DNA from: Hyphomicrobiales bacterium
GTDB lineage: Bacteria > Pseudomonadota > Alphaproteobacteria > Parvibaculales > Parvibaculaceae
Reading direction: 5' to 3'
Length of the DNA stretch: 12,468 bases
NCBI GenBank assembly: GCA_015655095.1
Contig: JAATFR010000277.1
Coordinates: 1-12,468, forward strand
Under the pieces are notes generated by a model. That model saw nothing but the letters and a program-made list of their open reading frames with translations. It ran no database searches and was not told where the DNA came from. Positions 6,237 to 12,468 of this stretch are shown here, one piece after another. The number at the start of each line of letters is the position of its first letter. The first letter of the stretch is position 1. Position numbers and translations under genes: made by a program.

Positions 6237-7625
6237 ATGGTGATGCGTGGTGCCTTTCATGGCCGCACTTCCCGATCCGCGAGCATGTCCGACAGGCTGG
6301 TGAAGCTCACCGGCCTGTGCGCTCTCGGCCTTATGCTGACCGGTTGCAGCACCGTCGGTGGCTGGTTTTCCAGTGCGCCCGCTGCCAAATTGCCGGGCAA
6401 GCGGATTTCAGTGATGGCGCTTGACCAGAGCTTGCAGGCCGACCCTGATTTGCAGAGCGACACGATCTATCTGCCTGATCCGGTGTCCAATGCAGACTGG
6501 CCGCAACCCGGCGGCAGCCCGTCCAACGCCATGTACAATCTGGCCTCGTCGAACGGTTTCGAAAAGGCCTGGTCGAGGGATGCGGGTTCGGGATCGAGTG
6601 GTCCCGCGCAATTGACGGCATCGCCTGTTGTCGCGGCGGGCCGGATCTATGTGCTTGACGCTGAATCGACTTTGCGGGCCTTCAATGCCTCCACGGGCGA
6701 GCGTATCTGGTCTCAGGATCTGGTGCCGGAAGATGATGATGCGGCAGCCGGACGAGGCGGCGGCGTCGCCTTCGATAATGGCCGCCTCTTCATCGCCACG
6801 GGCTTTGGCGTCGTCTATGCAGTCAATCCGGCGGATGGCTCGATCATCTGGAAGCAGAATGTGGGAGACCCATTCCGCTCTTCGCCTACGGCTGCCGGCG
6901 GCCGCGTTTTTGCTGTGACAGCCGATAACCAGGCCATCGCGCTGTCGCAGGACAAGGGCGACATTATCTGGCGTAAGCAGGGCATCTCCGAGACAGCGGG
7001 CATTCTGGCGGCTACCAGTCCCGCCGTTGAGGACGCCACGGTGGTTATACCTTACTCCTCGGGCGAGATTTATGCCCTGCGTGTCGAGAACGGCAATGCC
7101 AACTGGAACGATTCACTCACCCGCACCGGCAACATGAGTTCTCTCTCTGAACTCAACGACATTGCGGGCCGCCCCGTCATTGATCAGGGCAAGGTCTATG
7201 CGGTCAGCCACTCGGGCCGGATGGCCGCCATCGATCTGCGCACTGGCGAGCGCATCTGGACGCGGGAGATCGGGGGCGTGCAGACGCCCTGGATCGCAGG
7301 GGACTATATTTTCCTTGTGACGCTCGATTCCGAACTGCTGGCTCTTCAGCGTTCGGACGGGCGTGTGCGCTGGATCGTCCAGCTCCAGAAGTTCGAGGAT
7401 CCCGAGGATAATACGTCGCGCCGCATCCAGTGGAGCGGCCCCGTGCTTGCAGGTGGCCAGCTCGTCCTTGTTTCCTCAAATGAGCAGATGATAGCCGTTT
7501 CGCCGCAAGATGGTAAAACCACCAAAACTGTGGACCTTCCGGAAGGTTCTCTCATTCCGCCAATCGTGGCGAATGGATCCATCTATGTGCTGACCAAGAA
7601 TGCGGAACTGCTCTCCTACAAATAG
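6237..7625 (+). CDS. bamB: Outer-membrane assembly lipoprotein BamB
   Basis: BamB is the beta-propeller lipoprotein that helps the BamA complex insert beta-barrel proteins into the outer membrane. After the lipobox LTGC (C37) and a linker, about eight PQQ-type blades follow. Examples are GRIYVLDAESTLRAFNAS, GRLFIATGFGVVYAVNP, GKVYAVSHSGRMAAIDL and the last blade GSIYVLTKNAELLSYK. The mature protein starts Cys-Ser-Thr, compatible with outer-membrane sorting. The ATG at 6237 has GGAG 6 bases upstream, but gives an unusual 16-residue extension before a better signal peptide. The internal ATG at 6285 would give a standard signal peptide (446 residues in all) but has a poor ribosome site. It sits between yfgM-like and der, the conserved order. 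Confidence 0.93.
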   Translation: MVMRGAFHGRTSRSASMSDRLVKLTGLCALGLMLTGCSTVGGWFSSAPAAKLPGKRISVMALDQSLQADPDLQSDTIYLPDPVSNADWPQPGGSPSNAMYNLASSNGFEKAWSRDAGSGSSGPAQLTASPVVAAGRIYVLDAESTLRAFNASTGERIWSQDLVPEDDDAAAGRGGGVAFDNGRLFIATGFGVVYAVNPADGSIIWKQNVGDPFRSSPTAAGGRVFAVTADNQAIALSQDKGDIIWRKQGISETAGILAATSPAVEDATVVIPYSSGEIYALRVENGNANWNDSLTRTGNMSSLSELNDIAGRPVIDQGKVYAVSHSGRMAAIDLRTGERIWTREIGGVQTPWIAGDYIFLVTLDSELLALQRSDGRVRWIVQLQKFEDPEDNTSRRIQWSGPVLAGGQLVLVSSNEQMIAVSPQDGKTTKTVDLPEGSLIPPIVANGSIYVLTKNAELLSYK

Positions 7626-7672
7626 GAAGGCGGTTTCCTCCTGGTCCGCTGATGAAAGAAGGGTGGCCCCTC

Positions 7673-9082
7673 GTGACGTTCAAAGTCGCCATTGTGGGAC
7701 GGCCCAATGTTGGCAAGTCCACACTGTTCAACCGGCTGGTAGGTCGCAAGCTGGCGCTTGTCGATGACCGCCCGGGTGTAACCCGTGACCGTCGGGAAGG
7801 CGACGCCCGGCTCTTTGATCTTCATTTCAAGATTATTGATACAGCCGGGCTTGAGGAGGCGACGGACGACAGTCTGGAAGCCCGTATGCGCCGCCAGACG
7901 GACCTTGCCATCGCGGATGCCGATGTCTGCCTGATGCTGATCGACGCGCGCGCGGGCGTGACCCCGCTTGACCTTTCCTTTGCCCAGATCCTGCGCCGCC
8001 AGACGACGCCGGTCATCCTCGTGGCGAACAAGTGCGAGGGCGGCAAGGGCACTACAGGCATGAACGAATCCTATGAGCTGGGTCTTGGCGAACCATTGGC
8101 CATTTCAGCAGAGCATGGACAGGGACTGGGTGATCTTTATGATGCCCTTGAGCCCTTCGCGGACAGTATCGCAGATGAGGAAACCGGGCTTGAGGTCGAG
8201 AGCCTGCTCGATGCCGAGGAGGTTGAGGGTTTTGACGCTGACATGCCCTATGAACCCGATCTGGAGGTGCCTCTTCGCATCGCCATCGTCGGCCGTCCCA
8301 ATGTTGGCAAATCGACCCTGATAAACCAGCTTCTGGGTGAAGACCGGATGTTGACTGGCCCCGAGGCGGGGATCACCAGGGACGCCATCGGCATCGAATG
8401 GACATGGCGCGACCGTCGGGTCAAGATTTTCGACACGGCGGGCATCCGCAAACGCGCCCGTGTCACGGAAAAGCTTGAAAAATTGTCGGTGGCCGACGCC
8501 CTGCGCGCCGTGCGCTTCGCCGAGGTCGTTGTGCTGGTGCTCGACGCAACCCAGCCGTTCGAGCGGCAGGGTCTCCATATCGCCGATCTGGTGGAGCAGG
8601 AGGGCCGAGCCTTCCTCGTGGCGGTCAATAAATGGGATCTGATCGAGGATCGCACCGCCAAGCTCAAGGAACTGAAGGAAGTGCTGGAGCGGATGCTGCC
8701 CCAGATCAGAGGCGTGCCGATCATCACTTTTTCGGCGCTGACCGCCCGGGGAACCGAAAAGCTGATGCCGACCGTCGAAAAGGTCCATGAACTGTGGAAT
8801 TCGCGTATTTCGACCTCAAGGCTCAATCGCTGGCTTGAGGAGGCGGTTTCCCGCCACACCCCGCCCGCAGCCCGGGGACGGCCCATATCGCTCAAATATG
8901 TGGCGCAGGTGAAGTCGCGCCCACCGACGTTCGCCATTTTCTCCAGCCGCGCGCCGGAGGTGCCCACCGATTACAAGCGCTATCTGGTCAATGGCATCCG
9001 CGAGGCGTTCGACCTGCCGGGGGTGCCGATCCGCATTTACATGCGCAAGACCAAGAATCCTTTCGCCAACAAGAAAAGCTGA
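7673..9082 (+). CDS. der: Ribosome-assembly double GTPase Der (EngA)
   Basis: Der is an essential GTPase for 50S subunit maturation, with two tandem G domains and a C-terminal KH-like domain. The first G domain shows GRPNVGKST (9-17), DTAG (56-59) and a G4 of NKCE (119-122) instead of NKxD. After an acidic linker (about 165-198), the second shows GRPNVGKST (207-215), DTAG (254-257), NKWD (319-322) and SAL (354-356). The KH-like domain spans about 375-460. The GTG at 7673 is preferred: GAAGGG lies 9 bases upstream and it gives the family N-terminus. An in-frame ATG at 7652 has no good ribosome site and adds 7 residues. It is 47 bases after bamB, probably the same operon, and ends at a terminator. 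Confidence 0.96.
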   Translation: MTFKVAIVGRPNVGKSTLFNRLVGRKLALVDDRPGVTRDRREGDARLFDLHFKIIDTAGLEEATDDSLEARMRRQTDLAIADADVCLMLIDARAGVTPLDLSFAQILRRQTTPVILVANKCEGGKGTTGMNESYELGLGEPLAISAEHGQGLGDLYDALEPFADSIADEETGLEVESLLDAEEVEGFDADMPYEPDLEVPLRIAIVGRPNVGKSTLINQLLGEDRMLTGPEAGITRDAIGIEWTWRDRRVKIFDTAGIRKRARVTEKLEKLSVADALRAVRFAEVVVLVLDATQPFERQGLHIADLVEQEGRAFLVAVNKWDLIEDRTAKLKELKEVLERMLPQIRGVPIITFSALTARGTEKLMPTVEKVHELWNSRISTSRLNRWLEEAVSRHTPPAARGRPISLKYVAQVKSRPPTFAIFSSRAPEVPTDYKRYLVNGIREAFDLPGVPIRIYMRKTKNPFANKKS

Positions 9083-9085
9083 TCG

Positions 9086-9127
9086 ATTCGGGGATGCGGC
9101 GGCTTGTCCATCCCCGAATTCGTTTTC
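9086..9127 (+). terminator. Intrinsic terminator after der
   Basis: ATTCGGGGATG (9086-9096) pairs perfectly over 11 bases with CATCCCCGAAT (9109-9119) around a 12-base loop. It is followed by the T-rich TCGTTTTCATT. It starts 4 bases after the der stop and ends the yfgM-bamB-der transcript. Confidence 0.8.
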
Positions 9128-9317
9128 ATTCTGGAACGAACAGGCCACGCAATCTGTCCAAATCAGGGCAATTTAGCGATTTTTATGGCTAGGGATTAAT
9201 TCTGAAATTTCAAGTGGTTAACAATATTAAAATACCTCCATATGCTTAATAACGAGGCGGGAATTGGTGACGTTTTGGGCGTCCCGTTTCGGCATCGGCA
9301 GCGAAGGAGGAATTGTT
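9128..9317. other. AT-rich intergenic region before the lipoprotein cluster
   Basis: The 235 bases between der and the first small lipoprotein are visibly AT-richer than the surrounding genes, especially 9170-9250, as expected of a promoter region. No protein with family features was seen here. A GGAAC at 9133-9137 lacks a matching -10 for an EcfG-type promoter. Confidence 0.5.
9218..9246 (+). promoter_or_regulatory. Candidate sigma-70 promoter of the glycine-zipper lipoprotein
   Basis: TTAACA (9218-9223, 5 of 6) and TATGCT (9241-9246, 4 of 6) are 17 bases apart within the AT-rich gap. The start would be near 9253, giving a leader of about 65 bases to the ATG at 9318. It is a weak prediction because the DNA here is AT-rich and chance matches are easy. 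Confidence 0.3.
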
Positions 9318-9554
9318 ATGTCTGAATTCACCAGGGGTCAGCGGCGTTCGCCCGCGAAGATCATCGGGCGCTGCGCGATTGTTTCCATGCTCATGATCGC
9401 CCCTCTCGGGCTTGCATCCTGCGGCACGGTGGTTGGTGCCGGCGCAGGCGGTCTTGTAGGCAACCAGTTCGGCAAGGGTAACTGTAAAACCGCGGCAACC
9501 ATTGGTGGCGCGGTCGTCGGCGGCGTTCTCGGCCATGCGGTGACCGGCGACTAA
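9318..9554 (+). CDS. Small glycine-zipper lipoprotein (OsmB/SlyB-like architecture)
   Basis: This 78-residue precursor has a basic N-terminus, a hydrophobic core (about 18-33) and the lipobox LASC with C35. The mature 44 residues are mostly glycine-spaced: GAGAGGLVGNQFGKG, then IGGAVVGGVLGHAVTG. This is the two-helix glycine-zipper pattern of OsmB/SlyB/YMGG-like envelope lipoproteins. Mature residue 2 is Gly, so outer-membrane sorting is expected. The ATG at 9318 follows a strong AAGGAGG (9304-9310); an in-frame upstream start near 9264 spoils the signal peptide. The exact role is unknown; an envelope-stress or structural role is inferred from architecture. It is the first of three tandem small lipoprotein genes. 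Confidence 0.85.
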   Translation: MSEFTRGQRRSPAKIIGRCAIVSMLMIAPLGLASCGTVVGAGAGGLVGNQFGKGNCKTAATIGGAVVGGVLGHAVTGD

Positions 9555-9567
9555 TCCCCGGCATTAC

Positions 9568-9592
9568 GGAACTAGTTGGCCGCGCGGGTGTT
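9568..9592 (+). promoter_or_regulatory. Candidate EcfG-type (general stress) promoter
   Basis: GGAAC (9568-9572) is followed after 16 bases by TGTT (9589-9592). The alphaproteobacterial EcfG consensus is GGAAC-N16/17-CGTT, so 8 of 9 positions match. It lies 37 bases before the ATG of the second lipoprotein, a sensible promoter distance. A small GGGTG-TTT-CACCC hairpin (9586-9598) overlaps it. The match is seen; EcfG control is inferred and short enough to arise by chance. Confidence 0.4.
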
Positions 9593-9629
9593 TCACCCAG
9601 TAGTAATTCAACGATCACAGGAGATCTGA

Positions 9630-9827
9630 ATGCGTAAACTTCTGATTGCGGCCATGGCCGTTGCACCGCTGCTGTTTGTGGCGGCGTGCGACGACAAGGG
9701 CCCGGCAGAGAAGACGGGCGAGAAGATCGACAATGCCGCCCAGTCTGTAAAGGACGCGATCGATCCGCCGGGACCGGCGGAAAAGGCGGGCCGGGCTGTC
9801 GACGATACGCTCGGCGACAAGAAGTAA
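9630..9827 (+). CDS. Small lipoprotein with charged amphipathic tail
   Basis: This 65-residue precursor has a signal peptide MRKLLIAAMAVAPLLFVAAC with lipobox VAAC (C20), followed by Asp-Asp-Lys. The mature part of about 46 residues is charged and contains two similar blocks, GPAEKTGEKIDNAAQ and GPAEKAGRAVDDTLG, joined by a DAIDPP hinge. These could form two short amphipathic helices. The ATG at 9630 follows AGGAGAT. Asp at mature position 2 is the inner-membrane retention signal in E. coli; whether this holds here is unknown. The signal peptide is 15/23 identical to that of the next gene. No family was recognised with certainty; it is entericidin-sized but lacks that motif. Function unknown. 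Confidence 0.8.
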   Translation: MRKLLIAAMAVAPLLFVAACDDKGPAEKTGEKIDNAAQSVKDAIDPPGPAEKAGRAVDDTLGDKK

Positions 9828-9840
9828 CCTGCTCATCCAG

Positions 9841-9883
9841 CCAGCTTGGCTTCGCCGGATGTGCCGGGGGGAGGGCAAGCTGG
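9841..9883 (+). repeat. Inverted repeat between the two paired lipoprotein genes
   Basis: CCAGCTTG (9841-9848) pairs with CAAGCTGG (9876-9883). Inside the loop CCGG (9855-9858) can pair with CCGG (9864-9867). A competing pairing exists between GTAACC (9824-9829) and GGTTAC (9882-9887), so two structures exclude each other. There is no T-tract, so it is not a classical terminator. It could stabilise or separate the two messages. Confidence 0.35.
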
Positions 9884-9920
9884 TTACTCAACTAACAGAT
9901 AATCGGAAGAGGGAAATGAA

Positions 9921-10139
9921 ATGCGTAAAATTTTGATCGTCATCGCCGCTGTGGCCCCACTGTTCGCACTGGGCGCTTGTGATGACAAGAAAAACGACAC
10001 GACGACCCCGCCGCCTGCGGACACCACCACGCCGCCAGCGGATGCGCCCAGCATGGCGCCGGCCACGCCCACGACGCCTCCGGCGACACCGGCAACGCCG
10101 GGCACGCCCAGCGATAGCGGCAACACCACGAACCAGTAA
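9921..10139 (+). CDS. Small Pro/Thr-rich lipoprotein
   Basis: This 72-residue precursor has a signal peptide MRKILIVIAAVAPLFALGAC with lipobox LGAC (C20) and then Asp-Asp-Lys-Lys. The mature part is almost only Pro, Thr, Ala, Asp and Ser, with TTTPPPADTTTPPAD and TPTTPPATPATPGTP. This is a low-complexity, probably unfolded tail without a globular domain. The ATG at 9921 follows AGAGGGAAATGA. Its front end is closely similar to that of the preceding gene while the tails are unrelated, suggesting an old tandem duplication with tail replacement. A strong terminator follows. A periplasmic tether or envelope spacer is possible, but function is unknown. Confidence 0.8.
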   Translation: MRKILIVIAAVAPLFALGACDDKKNDTTTPPPADTTTPPADAPSMAPATPTTPPATPATPGTPSDSGNTTNQ

Positions 10140-10168
10140 TCGCCGCCAGCGGTTGCTTTTGATGAAGG

Positions 10169-10200
10169 AGGGGCGCGGTCAGGGATCGCGCCCTTTCGTT
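10169..10200 (+). terminator. Intrinsic terminator closing the lipoprotein cluster
   Basis: GGGCGCG (10171-10177) pairs with CGCGCCC (10187-10193) around a 9-base loop, followed by TTTCGTTT. On the minus strand the base of the stem is followed by a mixed sequence, so it mainly serves the plus-strand lipoprotein genes. It lies immediately beside the stop of the convergent dehydrogenase gene. Confidence 0.8.
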
Positions 10201-10910
10201 TACAGGTTGAACTGAACCGTTTCGCCGTGGCGCGCGCAACCGGGTGAACTCAGCTCGATAAAAAGCGGGGCAAGCACCGAAGGGTCGGGCAGGATCGCCG
10301 GGTCTTCCCCCGGCATGGCCTTGCGCCGCATCAGCGTGTGCATCGGGCCGGGACTCAGCAGATTGGCTTTGACATTCGTTTCGTGGAGTTCGTTGGCCCA
10401 GGTTTTGACCATGGCGTCGAGCGCGGCCTTGGTCACCGAATAGCCGCCCCAGTAAGCTCGGCATTTCTGCGCGGCGCCTGAGGTCAGAAAGATGGCGCGT
10501 CCCGCGTCGGAGCGCTTGAGCAGCGGTTCCAGCGAGCGGATCAGGCGATAGTTGGCGGTCACATTGATCGCCATCAGCTTGTCCCACTCCTTGGTGTCGA
10601 GGTGGGAAAGAGGGGTCAGCACCCCCAGAATGGCGGCATTGCCGATCAATATGTCGAGCTTGCCCCAGCGCTCGTGAATCGAGAGCCCAAGCCGGTCTAT
10701 GGCAGCTCCATCCGTCAGGTCGAACGGCACCAGCGTTGCGCTGCCGCCCAGCGCCTTGATCTCGTCATCCAGATCCTCAAGCCCGCCCACGGTGCGGGCG
10801 ATGACAATGAGATGGGCTCCTTCGGCGGCCAGCGCCAGAGCGGCGGCTCGGCCGATGCCGCGCGAAGCCCCGGTTATCACCGCCAGGCGGCCTTCCAGTC
10901 GTCCGGTCAT
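10200..10910 (-). CDS. Short-chain dehydrogenase/reductase (SDR) oxidoreductase
   Basis: This 236-residue classical SDR has a Rossmann fold that binds NAD(P)H. Seen are TGASRGIG (13-20) for cofactor binding, GNAA (90-93) in place of NNAG, and the catalytic tetrad N116, S144, Y157 and K161 (YSVTK). R39 in IART just after the second strand hints at NADPH preference, but this is weak. The length is normal and the substrate cannot be read from the sequence. The ATG at 10910 follows CCGGAGAG on the minus strand. It lies downstream of purF in the same direction, but a strong hairpin (10937-10960) separates them. It may therefore depend on read-through or a promoter near the purF end. The pairing with purF looks like an alphaproteobacterial arrangement, though no role in purine synthesis is evident. 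Confidence 0.93.
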   Translation of the reverse strand: MTGRLEGRLAVITGASRGIGRAAALALAAEGAHLIVIARTVGGLEDLDDEIKALGGSATLVPFDLTDGAAIDRLGLSIHERWGKLDILIGNAAILGVLTPLSHLDTKEWDKLMAINVTANYRLIRSLEPLLKRSDAGRAIFLTSGAAQKCRAYWGGYSVTKAALDAMVKTWANELHETNVKANLLSPGPMHTLMRRKAMPGEDPAILPDPSVLAPLFIELSSPGCARHGETVQFNL

Positions 10911-10936
10911 GAAACTCTCCGGGTTCTTGATGAAAC

Positions 10937-10960
10937 AAAGGCCCGCTTGCGCGGGCCTTT
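10937..10960 (-). terminator. Perfect hairpin between purF and the SDR gene
   Basis: AAAGGCCCGC (10937-10946) and GCGGGCCTTT (10951-10960) form a perfect 10-bp stem with a 4-base loop. On the minus strand it is followed by TGTTTCAT, so it looks like an intrinsic terminator for purF. It sits 26 bases before the SDR start and 25 bases after the purF stop. Confidence 0.8.
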
Positions 10961-10985
10961 CAATGCAGGGATAGGCATAATCGGA

Positions 10986-12446
10986 TCAGGCGATTTCCGC
11001 CAGCAGGGAAAGCTGATGGCGCTGGGTGCCGTTCTTGTCGGTCAGCGGGGTCGGATAGTCACCGGTGAAGCAATGGTCCGTAAACTGGGGATAAACCGGG
11101 TCGCGTCCCTCATAGCCGAGCGCGCGGTAAAGACCATCGACAGTAATGAACGCCAGGCTGTCCACGCCGATGTAGGCGCGCATGCCCTCCAGATCATAGT
11201 TCGCCGCCAGAAGCTGCTCCTGCTCGGGCGTGTCGATACCATAGAAATCCGGGTGCGTGATCGGCGGGCTGGCGATCCGCATGTGGACCTCCCTGGCGCC
11301 GGCTTCATACATCATCTTCACGATCTTGACCGAGGTGGTGCCGCGCACGATGGAATCATCCACCAGAATGATGCGCTTGCCTTCCACTACAGCCCGGTTT
11401 GCATTGTGCTTGAGCTTTACGCCGAGCGCCCTGATCTGCTGGGTCGGCTCGATGAAGGTCCGCCCGACATAATGGTTGCGGATGATGCCAAGCTCGAAGG
11501 GGATGCCCGAGGCCCGGGCATAGCCGATGGCGGCGGGCACGCCCGAGTCGGGTACAGGCACCACCACATCGGCCTCGACGTTGCTTTCCGCGGCAAGCTG
11601 GGCGCCCAGCGCCTTTCTGACGTTATAGACGCTGTGGCCGCCAAACTGGCTGTCGGGCCTGGCGAAATAGATATATTCGAATACGCACGGGCGGGGGCGT
11701 TGCGGCGGGAAGGGGTGGAGCGATTCGATGCCGTCCTTGGTCGCCACAATCATTTCGCCGGGTTCCACGTCGCGGACATAGTCCGCGCCGATGATGTCCA
11801 GTGCGACGGTCTCGGACGCGAGGATGGGCGCGCCTGCGAGCGTGCCAAGCACCAGCGGGCGGATGCCGAGGGGATCGCGCACACCGATGAGTTTCTTGTT
11901 CGTCAGCACCACGAGGGAATAGGCGCCCTCGATCTGCCTCAGCGCGTCGATGAAGCGCTCGACGGTGTTCAGTTTCTGGCTGCGGGCGGTAAGCTGGAGG
12001 ATGGTTTCCGTGTCCGAGGTGGACTGGAAGATGGCTCCCTGCCGGACAAGATCGCTGCGCAGGGCGCGGGCGTTGGTCAGGTTGCCATTATGGGCGATGG
12101 CGAAGCCGCCACCCCAGAGATCGGCGAAGAGAGGCTGGACGTTGCGCAGAAGCGTGCCGCCTGAAGTGGAGTAGCGCACATGGCCGATGGCGCTGTCCCC
12201 GACCAGCCGGTTGATGGTCGCGGCGGAGGAGAAATGATCGCCGACGAGGCCGAGGCGTCGTTCAGAATGGAAATGTTAGCCGTCGAAACTGACGATGCCG
12301 GCTGCTTCCTGACCGCGATGCTGGAGCGCATGGAGGCCGAGCGCGGTCAGCGCCGAGGCGTCGGGATGGTTGATGATGCCGAAGACGCCGCACTCTTCCC
12401 GCAGCTTGTCGGCATAGATTTCCTCGTCGGTGATATATCGCGCCAT
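10986..12446 (-). pseudogene. purF: Amidophosphoribosyltransferase gene interrupted by an in-frame TAA at codon 57
   Basis: PurF makes 5-phosphoribosylamine from PRPP and glutamine, the first committed step of purine synthesis. The frame covers 486 codons, the usual length. It runs from a probable ATG at 12446 through an 18-residue propeptide, the nucleophile C19 (REECGVFGI), HRGQEAAG (43-50) and the GATase domain. The PRPP loop (361-372, VDDSIVRGTTS) lies in the C-terminal PRTase domain. Codon 57, just after SFDG, is TAA (12276-12278), and the family-like protein resumes in the same frame with HFHSERRLG. One base change from CAA, GAA or AAA would explain it. The first possible restart is the GTG at 12179 (codon 90), which would lack the catalytic cysteine. 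Upstream DNA is only 22 bases with no clear ribosome site, so an earlier start outside the window is possible. Identity certain; lesion or read error undecided. Confidence 0.95.
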
Positions 12447-12468
12447 ACAGTCAGTATGGGGCTCACCC

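Noticed and set aside
9133..9158. EcfG-type promoter near 9133
   Set aside because: GGAAC is present but the -10 at 16 or 17 bases reads CTGT or TGTC instead of CGTT, and the next gene is about 160 bases away.
9264..9317. Upstream start of the glycine-zipper lipoprotein
   Set aside because: It would bury the signal peptide behind 18 residues, while AAGGAGG at 9304-9310 clearly serves the ATG at 9318.
10602..12164. 520-codon plus-strand open frame opposite purF
   Set aside because: Its product has no domain or signal pattern and is rich in residues expected from the reverse of GC-rich codons. The minus strand is unmistakably purF.
12276..12278. Recoding of the purF TAA as an amino acid
   Set aside because: Selenocysteine uses TGA and pyrrolysine TAG. 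No mechanism that reads TAA is expected in such a bacterium, and no recoding structure was seen.
12179..12446. Frameshift as the cause of the purF interruption
   Set aside because: The codons before and after the stop are in one frame: the distance from 12446 to 12179 is exactly 89 codons and family motifs continue in register.

Overview
The window is about 12.5 kb of GC-rich DNA. It reads as alphaproteobacterial chromosome, most likely a sphingomonad or a close relative. That placement rests on gene order and protein style (a yfgM-like/bamB/der block next to panB, and purF followed by a short-chain dehydrogenase) and is an inference, not a database result. No tRNA, rRNA, CRISPR array or insertion sequence was recognised.

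Left part (1-4372), accessory in character. A TonB-dependent siderophore receptor leaves the left edge on the minus strand. Opposite it starts an AraC-family regulator. The 107-base gap between them holds a Fur box matching 16 of 19 positions, and a perfect TATAAT lies inside that box in the receptor direction. Next on the plus strand are a MarR-family regulator, an isochorismatase-fold hydrolase of the YecD type whose usual cysteine position is glycine, and a DHA3-type MFS exporter in the same Pfam group as EntS. Together they suggest iron-responsive import plus a MarR-controlled hydrolase/efflux module. No siderophore biosynthesis gene is present.

Middle part (4531-9082), housekeeping. panB (pantothenate synthesis) is followed by the run yfgM-like, bamB and der. 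This covers an inner-membrane TPR chaperone-like protein, a lipoprotein of the outer-membrane beta-barrel assembly complex, and the double GTPase of 50S ribosome assembly. A strong terminator follows der.

Lipoprotein cluster (9318-10139). Three very small predicted lipoproteins lie in tandem. The first has a glycine zipper. The other two share a nearly identical signal peptide and a Cys-Asp-Asp-Lys start but have unrelated tails. A candidate general-stress (EcfG-type) promoter precedes the second, and a terminator closes the cluster.

Right part (10200-12446, minus strand). A classical short-chain dehydrogenase/reductase lies downstream of purF, separated from it by a perfect 10-bp hairpin. 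purF is complete in length and frame except for an in-frame TAA at codon 57 (12276-12278). As given, the sequence cannot make normal PurF, the first committed enzyme of purine synthesis. This is either a real nonsense mutation, which would predict purine auxotrophy unless another copy exists, or a sequencing error. It is the most striking single observation in the window.
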